This document shows, piece by piece, positions 42,595 to 51,383 of a stretch of 64,000 nt of DNA (positions are counted from its first letter, which is position 1; each line of letters starts with the position of its first letter). Source of the DNA: Bacillota bacterium (lineage in GTDB: Bacteria > Bacillota > Sulfobacillia > Sulfobacillales > Sulfobacillaceae); the NCBI GenBank assembly GCA_021784595.1, contig JAJYHT010000088.1, positions 42,591-106,590 on the forward strand. Direction: 5' to 3'. The translations under genes and the position numbers were made by a program. The notes beneath the pieces were generated by a model. That model made no database searches and had not been told where the DNA came from. It saw only the letters and a list, made by a program, of their open reading frames with translations.

Positions 42595-44933
42595 AAATTA
42601 GTCATCGGTGGCTGGCGCGACATTTGGTAAACATGCCAGGCCCTCAAAGGGTTGCAGACGCATTGTTGCAAATGGGCATTGAAATCTCAGCCATGCAAAG
42701 CTGGGGAGATTCCTACACGTGTGTTGAATTGGTGGAGATAAGGGCGCGCGAGCCCCATCCCAACGCAGATCATCTTTCGGTGGTCACCGTTAGACGCGGG
42801 GATGGGACCGAGAGTATCGTGGTCACGGGAGCTGACAATGGTTTCCCCGGCGACCGCGTGTGGTACGCTCCGCCGGGTACGCTCTTGCCGGATGGTCGAG
42901 TGCTCCAAACTGTTCTCATGCGAGGAATACCGTCACCGGGGATGTTGTTGTCGGCATCTGAGTTAGGGTTTCATGATACGACTGGGGATTTGTGGCTTTA
43001 TCATGGTGATTTAGCGCCGGGCAGCGTGTTCTTAGACGCTGTCGGAGGGACCGATACGGTCTACGAGTTGGAGCTCACCCCTAACTTGGCGGTGTTTGAT
43101 CAAAGTGTTGTGGGGATTGCACGAGAATTGGCAGCGGTGCTTCACTTGACATTGAGGCCTTTGGCGCCACCCTATAAATATGGGGATGCCACGGATTTGG
43201 TCCGCGTCCAAGCCTTTGATGCCTGCCCTCTCTATGGACTGTCGGCGTTTGATGTGAGGGACCTCACTAGTTCACCTTTATGGTTGCAGGCGCTGTTGCT
43301 CAGTATCGGCGTTCGTGTCATTCATCCTTTAGTAGATATTACTAATTTCATCTTATGGGATTTAGGGCAACCCTTGCATGCCTTTGACCGGGACAAAGTG
43401 GTGCTTCCGATTGCAGTGCGCCTAGCCAAACCTGGCGAGCAGCTTTTAATGCTGGATGGTACTGATCGGTCCTTATCGCCCGAGGATTTGGTCATTGCGG
43501 ATCAAGAAGGGCCGATTGCGTTGGCCGGCATTATGGGTGGCCAGCGCACCGCGATAGGGCCGTCCACCGAGCATGTACTGGTGGAATCAGCGCATTTTGA
43601 GTCAGGGCGAATCTTTCGCAGTATGCGCAGGCACCATTTTATGTCAGATGCCGCTTTGCATTTTGGAAAGGGCACGGATCCTGCCATATTGCCGGTAGCG
43701 GCTCAAGCCACCCGAGAACTATTAGAATCTTTTGGGGGCCAGGTTGCCATAGGACCCAGCGTTATGGTAGGGTCGGAACCCAACTTGAGGAAAATCCGCT
43801 TGGAACCAGAGCGCATACGCTCACTGTTGGGAGTGGATTGGAGTGTTGAGGTGATCGAAGATGCCTTAAAACGGTTGCGGTTCCATGTTCACGACGGCTG
43901 GGTAACGGTGCCTAGCAACCGTCACGATGTCTTGATGACAGAAGACCTGTGCGAAGAAGTGGCGAGAGTGCTAGGATTGGATGCGATTCCGGTGACATTG
44001 CCCATCTCGGCGGCAACTCCTGGAACGAGAGATCCACGGGTCAGCTTTGAGGAGCGCTTGCGCGACCTACTGTGTGACGCGGGGTATTGGGAAGTGGTGA
44101 CCCGACCATTTTGGTCTTCTGCCCGCAGTATTTTAGAAATGGCGGTACCGGGCGAGACAATTCGGTTGACTAATCCCCTGCGTGATGAGGAGGAAGAATT
44201 GCGGACAAGCTTGCTGCCTCATGTTCTGGAGGTGGTGGGATATAATCGGGCACGGCGCGATCAACCCATTTCTGTATTTGAAATTGCACCGGTTTACCAA
44301 AAGCAGCAGGGAAAACCTGAAGAAATCATGCAATTGGCCGTAGCGGAAACCTTAGAAGAATATCCGCAATATCCTAAGGGGCAAGATCTGGGAATTTACC
44401 GCTTAAAAGGCACGCTAGAGTGGGTTAATCATCGGCTTAACCTGCGAGTGGCAGAATCTTTGGATGCGGCTGTTCCGGATTTCATGCACCCTGGACGCTC
44501 CGTCGCACTAGTCGACCACCGGAGACAAGTGGTGGGATTTCTGGGCGAATTAAGACCTCGACTAGCCGTGCATTTTCATGCCAAGCGAATCGCTGTGCTG
44601 AGCCTGTGGTCGATTGGTGTTGCGCCAAATGCTGCGACAGGCATTGTTCCAAGCCCGTCCCGCTATCCCGAAGTCCTCCGGGACTTATCTCTTTTAATTC
44701 CCGAAAATACCAACTATGGCACCATTGCAGCGCAAATAGAGGCCAATCGTCCAAATGATCTCAAAAGCTTTCGCCTTATCGACGTATTTGCAGGTGAGTG
44801 GGGGCGTTCGATGACCGTGCGCATGGTGTTTCAGTCTCGTGAGAAGACGTTGACGGATTCAGAGGTCGATGGTCAAATAGGTCTTCTGTTGGGTAATTTG
44901 GCACAACGCCAAATTACGATAAGAGAACGGTAA
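42591..44933 (+). CDS. pheT: phenylalanyl-tRNA synthetase subunit beta
   Basis: The 780-residue beta subunit of PheRS, involved in tRNA binding and editing. An N-terminal OB-fold contains HPNADHLSVVTVRRGDG. The B3/4 editing region shows NTFILWDLGQPLHAFD-like residues (here NFILWDLGQPLHAFDRDK) and LAGIMGGQRTAI. B5 and the pseudo-catalytic core follow, then a C-terminal FDX-like anticodon domain with SPSRYPEVLRDLSLLIP and LTDSEVDGQI. ATG 42591 overlaps the pheS stop. It is regulated with pheS by the T-box. Confidence 0.96.
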   Translation: MKISHRWLARHLVNMPGPQRVADALLQMGIEISAMQSWGDSYTCVELVEIRAREPHPNADHLSVVTVRRGDGTESIVVTGADNGFPGDRVWYAPPGTLLPDGRVLQTVLMRGIPSPGMLLSASELGFHDTTGDLWLYHGDLAPGSVFLDAVGGTDTVYELELTPNLAVFDQSVVGIARELAAVLHLTLRPLAPPYKYGDATDLVRVQAFDACPLYGLSAFDVRDLTSSPLWLQALLLSIGVRVIHPLVDITNFILWDLGQPLHAFDRDKVVLPIAVRLAKPGEQLLMLDGTDRSLSPEDLVIADQEGPIALAGIMGGQRTAIGPSTEHVLVESAHFESGRIFRSMRRHHFMSDAALHFGKGTDPAILPVAAQATRELLESFGGQVAIGPSVMVGSEPNLRKIRLEPERIRSLLGVDWSVEVIEDALKRLRFHVHDGWVTVPSNRHDVLMTEDLCEEVARVLGLDAIPVTLPISAATPGTRDPRVSFEERLRDLLCDAGYWEVVTRPFWSSARSILEMAVPGETIRLTNPLRDEEEELRTSLLPHVLEVVGYNRARRDQPISVFEIAPVYQKQQGKPEEIMQLAVAETLEEYPQYPKGQDLGIYRLKGTLEWVNHRLNLRVAESLDAAVPDFMHPGRSVALVDHRRQVVGFLGELRPRLAVHFHAKRIAVLSLWSIGVAPNAATGIVPSPSRYPEVLRDLSLLIPENTNYGTIAAQIEANRPNDLKSFRLIDVFAGEWGRSMTVRMVFQSREKTLTDSEVDGQIGLLLGNLAQRQITIRER

Positions 44934-45012
44934 AAATTTCACGATACGCCAAATTTTGCAGGATTTCTGCACTTATGTCGAGAATTAGGACATATTACTG
45001 GGAGGAGGGATC

Positions 45013-45285
45013 GTGGTGGAAGACTCCGTTCGCACGACGGTTACAATTTATGGTGAGGAATATCAACTAAAGGGAGACTTGCCTGAAGAAGTGGTGCAGG
45101 CTTTGGCCCACCACGTAGATAGTCGGATGCGGATCCTGGCCTCCAAAAGCCCCCGAGTCAGCCCGACCCGCCTAGCGGTTTTAACGGCGTTGAACCTGAC
45201 CGAGGAACTGTTCCGAATTCAGGCGGAACGGGACGAACTCGTCCAAACTATGCAGCAAAAATGGCGCCGACGAGACGTGAAGTAG
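45013..45285 (+). CDS. zapA: cell division protein ZapA
   Basis: A 90-residue ZapA that bundles FtsZ filaments at midcell. The N-terminal strand TVTIYGEEYQLKGDLPEE, the helix VVQALAHHVDSRMR and a C-terminal coiled coil (VLTALNLTEELFRIQAERDELVQ) fit the family. GTG 45013 or GTG 45016 follow GGGAGGAGGG. It follows pheT, the conserved Firmicute position. Confidence 0.9.
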   Translation: MVEDSVRTTVTIYGEEYQLKGDLPEEVVQALAHHVDSRMRILASKSPRVSPTRLAVLTALNLTEELFRIQAERDELVQTMQQKWRRRDVK

Positions 45286-45303
45286 GGGGAAATCTAAAGT
45301 TTT

Positions 45304-45572
45304 TCAAGCAGTTGGACTGGCGATAAGTCTTGCTTGATACTCTTTTAAGGAAGTTTAGGGGTATTTGATTTTTTAAGCATCTCACCACCGCGTAAGAGAA
45401 TTAATCGCGGCCCTGAGATGGTACGATGTGGTCTTAAGTTTGGACTAGTATAGGTGATTTTAAGCGGTAGCCTCAGACCTGCCGAGGCTACCGCTGTGGT
45501 TTGCGGTGAGGTTTAATGCCAATTTGATAAAGATGGAGGTCGTGGCAATAGTGTGACACGTTACTGGTCACA
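45304..45572 (+). ncRNA. candidate structured RNA between zapA and mutS2
   Basis: The 430-base gap holds several strong hairpins in a row. Stem 1 is TCAAGCA/TGCTTGA with inner GGACT/AGTCT (45304-45337). Stem 2 is CATCTCA/TGAGATG with a 3x3 internal loop and inner CCGCG/CGCGG (45378-45420). Stem 3 has 12-base arms AGCGGTAGCCTC/GAGGCTACCGCT (45463-45495). A weaker stem is TGTGAC/GTCACA (45552-45572). No open frame with a ribosome site is present. It could be a regulatory leader for mutS2 or an independent small RNA. No known class is recognised. Strand is assumed from the neighbours. Confidence 0.45.
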
Positions 45573-45805
45573 GGTCACGGTCATAAAATGTACCCATGAG
45601 TTGCACATAGAAGCTAATGGTGCTAACCTGGACGCAACATGACAGATATTCGAACCATAGTTTTGGGATTAATTGAGGATATGAACTGAACCCGCGCGGG
45701 CGATACGTCTAGTTGCGGGTTTGCGCTTGTTCCAGCAGACATCCTTGGCACTGGGTTCGCGTTGGGATAGTGTGGGATTATGCGCGCATTGAGGCGAGAT
45801 TTGCT

Positions 45806-48220
45806 ATGTGTGAAGAATTTTGGGCGGTGAACAGGGGGGCGTTGGGAGACGTGCTTATAGAAACCGGTTGGCTAGCGGAGCCGGTGGGGGCCAATCCTGT
45901 CAATCAGGAGACGTTGGCGACATTGCAGTGGGATTTGGTGTTGGCCAAGGCGAGCGCGTTAGCGGACACTCCCATGGGGCACGATGCTATCAAACACATG
46001 CCGTGGATTACGGATCCAAAAATATTGCACTATGAACAGCGTCTATTAGAAGAAATGCTGCAGTGGACTGCACGTCAACCCTTGACTTTGAGGGGCGTCG
46101 GACCCGTAGGGCCGATTGCTGACCGGGCCCATAAAGGGCATATGTTGTCTGCAGAGGATCTGTTGGTGGTGTCGAGCACTGTGAACCGCGCCTCTGAGGT
46201 AATGGAGACCGTGCCTAGTCAATATTGCGGCACTTGGCAAGAGCGCATCAGTCGTTGGGTTGTGCCGTTGGAATTGGTTCCGGCGATTGAAAGTGTGTTG
46301 ACCCCAGAAGGAGACGTTAAGGACGATGCCAGTCCGGTTTTGCGCCAGTTGCGCAGGAAACGGCGACTGGTTCTGGCGGAAATTGACGCGACTCTGCAAC
46401 AATTGTTGCATGCTCCCAATTGGGCGCCTTATCTTCAAGAAGCCGTGGTGACCGTACGCTTTGGACGACGGGTGGTGCCCGTTAAGTATATGTTTCGCAA
46501 TGCGGTGCCGGGCATTGTCCACGATCAATCCGCCAGCGGCCAATCGGTGTTCGTGGAGCCTTTGATTATAGTGGAACGACAAAACTCTGTGGTCACTCTC
46601 GAACATGAGGAACAAGAAGAAGTTGAACGTATATTACGTGAATTGTCGGGACGTGTGGGCCAGTATCACGAAGACTTGACGTATCTACATGGGGAGATGG
46701 AACGCCTGGACAAGGTGCTGGGCGTAACGCGATACGGAACCGCGACGAACAGCGTCATACCTAAAGTTGACGGGGACCAGTTGATTTTGGTAGGAGCGCG
46801 CCACCCTTTGTTGTCTAATCCAGTACCTCTGGGTTTGCAACTGGGGGAAGATCGCCGCATCTTAGTGATTACAGGACCCAACACCGGAGGCAAAACGGTC
46901 GCCTTGAAGACGGCCGGCCTGATGGTGGCGCTGGCAATGTCGGGGATGATGGTGCTGGCGCAAGAGGGCACTAGGATACCGTTTATCACTACGTTATTTG
47001 CTGATATTGGCGATGAACAGAGTCTGGAACAAAACCTCTCCACGTTCGCAAGCCACATCCGACGGCTTGTGCCCATGGTGTCGTCAGCTGATGAGGCTAC
47101 GCTTTGCTTGATTGACGAGTTGGGAGCTGGCACCGATCCTGAGGAAGGTTCGGCCTTGGCAGAATCAATCTTGGAGACTTTGAGCCAACATCGAGCGTTG
47201 GTCATGGCGACCACTCATTACAATCGTCTCAAACTGCTGGGATTTCGGGACCGCGGGGTCGTCAATGCTCACGTGGCGTTTAATACCGAGACGCTACAGC
47301 CTACCTATCATTTGGTAATGGGTCAGCCCGGCAGTTCGCATGCCTTAAAGATCGCAGAACGCCTGGGAATGCCCGAAATGATAGTGCAAAGGGCGCGGGG
47401 GCTAATGTCAGAAGAAGGACTGGCTTTATCGGAGGCGATTGCCTCGGTGAACCAGTTGGATGCTGACTTGCGGCAAACACAAAAAGCTTTGAGCCAAGAA
47501 CGGCGGCAGTGGGACCTAGAGCGTAAACAATGGCAAGAAGAACAGGGAAAGATCCTGGAGCGTTTGGATCAGGATCGCAAGCGTCTGCGAGACATCTGGG
47601 GGCGCGAACTAGAGGGCATTAAGGCAGAAATGGATCGTCTGATGGCCGACGTAAGGCGGGCCGAAGGGCAAGAACGTGCGAGAGCCATTGAAAATTTGCG
47701 TAGCACTTGGCGTCAGCGGGGCGATATGCCCCAGCCCTTGCGAGCAAAAATGAAGTCTGCGGGGCCAACACCGACCGCGACAGGCGATTGGGTCCGAATT
47801 CAAGGTTTTTCTGATTTGGGTCATATCCTTCAGATTGAGGGACCTACCGCCCTTATTGAGGTGGGTTCGCTGCGCATTCGATTGCCCCTCGCGGAATTGG
47901 AGAAGGCCACCCAGCCACCCGTACTCAAACCTCGCCGGGTTCCCAAAGCGCCCCAGCCCGCTGCGCAACATCTGGAAATTGATGTGCGAGGACAGTCCGG
48001 CGAGGAAGCCTGGGACGTCGTGGATCGCTTTTTAGATAACGCAGTGCTAGCTGGATGGCCCAGAATTCGAGTGATTCATGGCAAGGGCACGGGCACCTTG
48101 CGTCGAATTTTGGGAGAACGGCTGAAGCAAGACCCCCGCGTGGTGAGCACGCGGCTGGGCGCAGCTGGGGAAGGTGGAGACGGCGTTACAATAGCCTGGC
48201 TGGAAGAGGAACCGACATAG
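45806..48220 (+). CDS. mutS2: endonuclease MutS2
   Basis: An approximately 804-residue MutS2, implicated in suppressing recombination and in ribosome-collision rescue. The ATPase core has Walker A TGPNTGGKTVALKTAGL, Walker B LCLIDELGAGTDPEEGSALAE and MATTHYNRLK. A basic coiled coil follows (about 470-600), then a KOW-like segment. The C-terminal Smr nuclease domain shows LEIDVRGQSGEEAWDVVDRFL and RVIHGKGTGTLRRIL. The frame is open from 45713, but a hairpin and poor sites argue against that start. ATG 45806 is my choice. GTG 45851 or 45884 are possible, since the conserved part begins near residue 37 (NQETLATLQWD). Confidence 0.93.
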   Translation: MCEEFWAVNRGALGDVLIETGWLAEPVGANPVNQETLATLQWDLVLAKASALADTPMGHDAIKHMPWITDPKILHYEQRLLEEMLQWTARQPLTLRGVGPVGPIADRAHKGHMLSAEDLLVVSSTVNRASEVMETVPSQYCGTWQERISRWVVPLELVPAIESVLTPEGDVKDDASPVLRQLRRKRRLVLAEIDATLQQLLHAPNWAPYLQEAVVTVRFGRRVVPVKYMFRNAVPGIVHDQSASGQSVFVEPLIIVERQNSVVTLEHEEQEEVERILRELSGRVGQYHEDLTYLHGEMERLDKVLGVTRYGTATNSVIPKVDGDQLILVGARHPLLSNPVPLGLQLGEDRRILVITGPNTGGKTVALKTAGLMVALAMSGMMVLAQEGTRIPFITTLFADIGDEQSLEQNLSTFASHIRRLVPMVSSADEATLCLIDELGAGTDPEEGSALAESILETLSQHRALVMATTHYNRLKLLGFRDRGVVNAHVAFNTETLQPTYHLVMGQPGSSHALKIAERLGMPEMIVQRARGLMSEEGLALSEAIASVNQLDADLRQTQKALSQERRQWDLERKQWQEEQGKILERLDQDRKRLRDIWGRELEGIKAEMDRLMADVRRAEGQERARAIENLRSTWRQRGDMPQPLRAKMKSAGPTPTATGDWVRIQGFSDLGHILQIEGPTALIEVGSLRIRLPLAELEKATQPPVLKPRRVPKAPQPAAQHLEIDVRGQSGEEAWDVVDRFLDNAVLAGWPRIRVIHGKGTGTLRRILGERLKQDPRVVSTRLGAAGEGGDGVTIAWLEEEPT

Positions 48221-48252
48221 AGGGCGTCTTTTCAGGGATTCGGCCAATATGG

Positions 48253-48474
48253 TATACTCACCGCAGAAAATGGGCCACAACAGGGTTTACTGACTTTGCG
48301 TCGGCCACTGTGAAAATGTTACTCGAAGGGGCATCCCCCTTCGTGATGTTGTCAAAGCGCGGTTGCCATGGGAGCATGCTCTTCTGTACTATCTGCGCGG
48401 CTGGCAGGGGCTTGTCGTTAAGCTTTTAAGCCCCTTATGAATCAAGAAAAACTTTGTGTCAAGGGAGACGGATT
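48253..48474 (+). promoter_or_regulatory. promoter-like site and hairpin leader before tyrS
   Basis: TATACT at 48253-48258 with TTTTCA 18 bases upstream is a weak promoter. The 200-base leader has a stem CGAAGGGG/CCCCTTCG (48324-48343, loop CATC) and another AGGGGCTT/AAGCCCCT (48406-48435). No T-box antiterminator sequence is visible and no T-run follows either stem. This differs from thrS and pheST. The first stem may instead end the mutS2 transcript. Confidence 0.4.
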
Positions 48475-49668
48475 GTGGAGGATATTGCGAACATTGTTGA
48501 CCGTTTGGTGGATGGCACAGATGATGTGGTGAGCCCGGAACTGTTGGCACAAAAACTCGAAAAATCCCGGAACACCGGAATCCCCTTGACGGTAAAACTA
48601 GGGGTCGATCCTACCGCGCCCGACATTCATCTAGGACATACGGTGGTAATGGAAAAGCTCCGGCAGTTTCAAGAACTCGGGCATGTTGTCGTCTTTCTTA
48701 TCGGGGATATGACCGGACGGATTGGAGATCCCACGGATCGGGCCGCAACCCGCAAGCAATTAAGCAAGGACGATGTGGATCAGTTTGCCCGTACTTATAT
48801 TGAGCAAGCCAAGAGCATCTTGCAATCGCAAAGACTGCAAGTGCGGTACAACAGCGAGTGGCTGCAGAGCCTCCAATTGGCCAACCTGATAGACCTGCTG
48901 AGCCATCTGACGCTGGCTCGGATTTTGGAACGCGACGATTTTCATAAACGATTCGATGAACATGTACCAATTCATTTGCACGAACTTCTCTATCCGTTAA
49001 TGCAGGGCTATGATTCGGTGGCGTTAAAAGCTGATGTGGAATTGGGCGGAACTGATCAGCGATTTAACATTATGACGGCTCGCCAGGTTCAAGAGGCTTA
49101 TGGATTAGAGCCGGAAGTTGGCATATTTATGCCGCTTTTGGAAGGTACCGATGGAATTCGTAAGATGAGCAAGAGTCAGGGCAATCATATTGGGATTAGT
49201 GAACCCGCTTCCGATATGTATGGTAAAGTGATGTCGATTCCCGATGGTCTTATTCCCCGTTGGGCGCATTTGCTATTTGGCTTGGATCCCGAGCACTGGA
49301 AGCTTCGGCTCACAGAGGAGAACCCCCGCGATGTCAAAGCCGAGTTGGCTTTGCGTATTGTGGGAAGGTTTTGGGGAGAAGAGGCCGCACACACAGCGTC
49401 CGAAGAATTTTCCAGAACATTTAGCCAACGTGAAGTTCCTAGTGAAATGCCGGCAGTGCGCCTGGTGAAAAGTCCATGGGAGGTGTCGGCCATCGAATTG
49501 GTGGCGAATCTTCCTCATATTGCCAGCCGACAGGAAGCCCGGCGTTTCCTGCAGCAGGGAGCAGTTGTGTTGAACGATCAGCGGTTAACATTAGAACAGC
49601 GGGTAGTAGTGGCAGCGGGCGATTGGATTCGGGTAGGCAGGCGCCGCTACTACCGACTTGAGGAGTGA
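48475..49668 (+). CDS. tyrS: tyrosyl-tRNA synthetase
   Basis: A 397-residue class I synthetase that charges tRNA-Tyr. It has the HIGH-like motif DPTAPDIHLGHTVV, FLIGDMTGRIGDPT, the tyrosine-binding LYPLMQGYDSVALKADVELGGTDQRFN and the signature KMSKSQGN. A C-terminal S4-like RNA-binding domain (VANLPHIASRQEARRFLQQGAV) is present. The sequence fits the TyrRS-2 (TyrZ-like) subgroup. GTG 48475 has AAGGGAG at 48460-48466. Its regulation appears not to use a T-box. Confidence 0.95.
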   Translation: MEDIANIVDRLVDGTDDVVSPELLAQKLEKSRNTGIPLTVKLGVDPTAPDIHLGHTVVMEKLRQFQELGHVVVFLIGDMTGRIGDPTDRAATRKQLSKDDVDQFARTYIEQAKSILQSQRLQVRYNSEWLQSLQLANLIDLLSHLTLARILERDDFHKRFDEHVPIHLHELLYPLMQGYDSVALKADVELGGTDQRFNIMTARQVQEAYGLEPEVGIFMPLLEGTDGIRKMSKSQGNHIGISEPASDMYGKVMSIPDGLIPRWAHLLFGLDPEHWKLRLTEENPRDVKAELALRIVGRFWGEEAAHTASEEFSRTFSQREVPSEMPAVRLVKSPWEVSAIELVANLPHIASRQEARRFLQQGAVVLNDQRLTLEQRVVVAAGDWIRVGRRRYYRLEE

Positions 49669-49672
49669 GAAC

Positions 49673-50395
49673 GTGTTAGCCCAGGAAGAAGAACAACTCG
49701 GTTGGAAAAACATCGCTAGTGGGCACCTCGAACATGCCGAGTCTCATTTTCGGCGCGCTTTAGAGCTGGACCCTTTTCGGGCCGACGCATTAAATGGATT
49801 GGGAACAGTCTATTTGGAATGGGGGGAGTTGGCCCAAGCACTGGAATTATTTCAGATGGCTATTGCCCAGGCTGAATTGGGACTGCCCCGCAAGAAGCGG
49901 CACACTGGGTGGGAAGACGAATCCGTCCGACCATATTTGAGAGGACTTCACCACTTGGCCATGACTTTAAGCCGGTTGGAGTATTGGGACGGCGTGCGCG
50001 AAGCGTTGGAAGAATTGTTGGCTTGGGATCCCGCGGGAATGGGTGGGGCGGTGTTTTCTTTGCTTGGACACGCCTTACATCGTTGCGGAAAATTGCCCGA
50101 GGCGTTGCATGCCTATCGTGAAGCATCAGAAAGTGCCGAAGTGCAATATAGTATTGGATTAATATATTTTGAAAGCAACCGCGCCAAAGAAGCGGAGAAA
50201 GCTTGGCGTCGGGCTATCGGACAATTGCCGGATGTAGTTCCCTTGGTGCGCTATTACCCAGTGGTGCAGCCCATCAATGGAGCCAGTGACTCTGACTTTG
50301 GGCGAGCAGCGCGATATGTGGGATTGCAACGGGACTTATGGACTGATGGCGCACGGGAAGCGCTAGGACGGGTGGCTGACAGTCTGGGGGCATGA
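49673..50395 (+). CDS. TPR-repeat protein
   Basis: A 240-residue soluble protein with tetratricopeptide-like helices: AEEQLGWKNIASGHLEHAES-type repeat at the N terminus, then AESHFRRALELDPFRADALNGLGTVYLEWGELAQALELF, HHLAMTLSRLEYWDGVREALEELLAWDP and YSIGLIYFESNRAKEAEKAW. It probably mediates protein contacts. GTG 49673 follows AGGAG at 49661-49665. It begins 4 bases after tyrS and precedes the E1-like gene by 3 bases, so it may belong to that operon. No specific partner can be named. Confidence 0.75.
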   Translation: MLAQEEEQLGWKNIASGHLEHAESHFRRALELDPFRADALNGLGTVYLEWGELAQALELFQMAIAQAELGLPRKKRHTGWEDESVRPYLRGLHHLAMTLSRLEYWDGVREALEELLAWDPAGMGGAVFSLLGHALHRCGKLPEALHAYREASESAEVQYSIGLIYFESNRAKEAEKAWRRAIGQLPDVVPLVRYYPVVQPINGASDSDFGRAARYVGLQRDLWTDGAREALGRVADSLGA

Positions 50396-50398
50396 CGC

Positions 50399-51049
50399 AT
50401 GTGGCATGTGGCAATCATCGGTGCGGGCGCCATTGGCAGTCCCCTGGCATTTGGCCTTTCGCAGCGTCCGGAATCGGGAGAAGTTACCATCATAGACGGT
50501 GACCAGGTTCAGTTGTCCAACTTAGCCCGTCAACCTTGGTACGAGGCACAAGACGTAGGACAGGGGAAAGCGGCGTTATTGGCCCGGCGTTTGCAACCTG
50601 ATGTTGCGCCTGTTCGGCTTCAGGCTGTGCCGCACATGCTGACCGAAGACAATGTTGATGGGTTGTTATCTTCAGCAGATTTGGTTATGGATGCGACAGA
50701 TAACTGGGAGACGCGTCTTATCATTCAAGATTGGGCGGCCCGCCACCACCGACCTTGGATTTTCAACAGCGCGGTGCGTTTGGAGGGAATGAGCACCTGT
50801 TTGGCACCAGGGGGGCCATGTTTAAAATGCTGGTTTGGTGCCACGACGTCGGAAGGGCCGCGATGTTTTGAAGCGGGGGTTTTGGGTTCGGTGACCCTGG
50901 CGGTGGCCGGCCAAGCGCTTAGGCTGTTTGACCAATGGTTGAAGGTCCCTGGGCAGCCGAGTGCGCTGTGGCTGGTTGACGGACTGGCAGGAAAATTTCG
51001 AGCCATTAACCCGGGCTCATTGAGGTGCCATCACTATGGAATTGGATGA
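50399..51049 (+). CDS. ThiF/MoeB/E1-like adenylyltransferase, N-terminally short
   Basis: A 216-residue E1-like protein. The nucleotide motif VAIIGAGAIGSPLAFGLSQ starts at residue 4. It is followed by VTIIDGDQVQLSNLARQPWY, the ATP/Mg motif MDATDNWETRLIIQDWA and a region with CLKCWFG. The N-terminal segment with RYxRQ, normally found before the Rossmann fold in MoeB and ThiF, is missing. The final zinc pair is reduced to CHH. Homologues adenylate the C terminus of ubiquitin-like sulfur carriers, but no carrier is visible nearby. ATG 50399 overlaps no gene. Its 3' end overlaps the next gene by 14 bases. Confidence 0.75.
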   Translation: MWHVAIIGAGAIGSPLAFGLSQRPESGEVTIIDGDQVQLSNLARQPWYEAQDVGQGKAALLARRLQPDVAPVRLQAVPHMLTEDNVDGLLSSADLVMDATDNWETRLIIQDWAARHHRPWIFNSAVRLEGMSTCLAPGGPCLKCWFGATTSEGPRCFEAGVLGSVTLAVAGQALRLFDQWLKVPGQPSALWLVDGLAGKFRAINPGSLRCHHYGIG

Positions 51050-51383
51050 TGCAACTCTAGAACGCTATGCAAGACAAGTTTTGGTGGAAGAAATTGGCTA
51101 TGAAGGTCAGTGCCTTATTTTGCAGAGTACATTGTCCATTGGGGGCCAGGAGAGTCCCTGGCGTTCTCTCCTGGTTCGCTATGTCCGTGCGTTTGGATTT
51201 CAAGTCGTGGTGAGCGACCTGTCTCAACCGCATCTGGTTGTGGAAGGGGGGCAGTATCAAGACGTTATCGAGCTAGCAACGGAGCCTGGCCTGATTATGA
51301 TGGAAATGGGGCGGATTTTAACCAGATTGGCGTTAAGAGCGGCCCAAGGTGCTTTAGTCGGCGAAAAAGGGAGGGAAGCGTAA
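51036..51383 (+). CDS. small protein with E1-type RYxRQ N terminus
   Basis: A 115-residue protein beginning DDATLERYARQVLVEEIGYEGQ, which strongly resembles the N-terminal helix of MoeB/ThiF enzymes. The segment after it lacks the GxGxxG Rossmann motif. The upstream E1-like protein lacks exactly this segment. In MoeB-type dimers the N-terminal arginine of one subunit reaches the partner's ATP site. The two proteins could therefore form a heteromer that rebuilds the active site, which is inference. It overlaps its neighbour by 14 bases and abuts nadE. No other domain is recognised. Confidence 0.6.
   Translation: MELDDATLERYARQVLVEEIGYEGQCLILQSTLSIGGQESPWRSLLVRYVRAFGFQVVVSDLSQPHLVVEGGQYQDVIELATEPGLIMMEMGRILTRLALRAAQGALVGEKGREA

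Noticed and set aside
45689..45721. AACCCGC/GCGGGTT hairpin as part of mutS2 coding
   Set aside because: The conserved MutS2 sequence begins much later, so this region is more likely untranslated. It was used only as an argument against the long start.
46046..47214. Two long minus-strand frames (189 and 182 residues) inside mutS2
   Set aside because: Opposite to conserved MutS2 coding. Composition is that of a reverse shadow.
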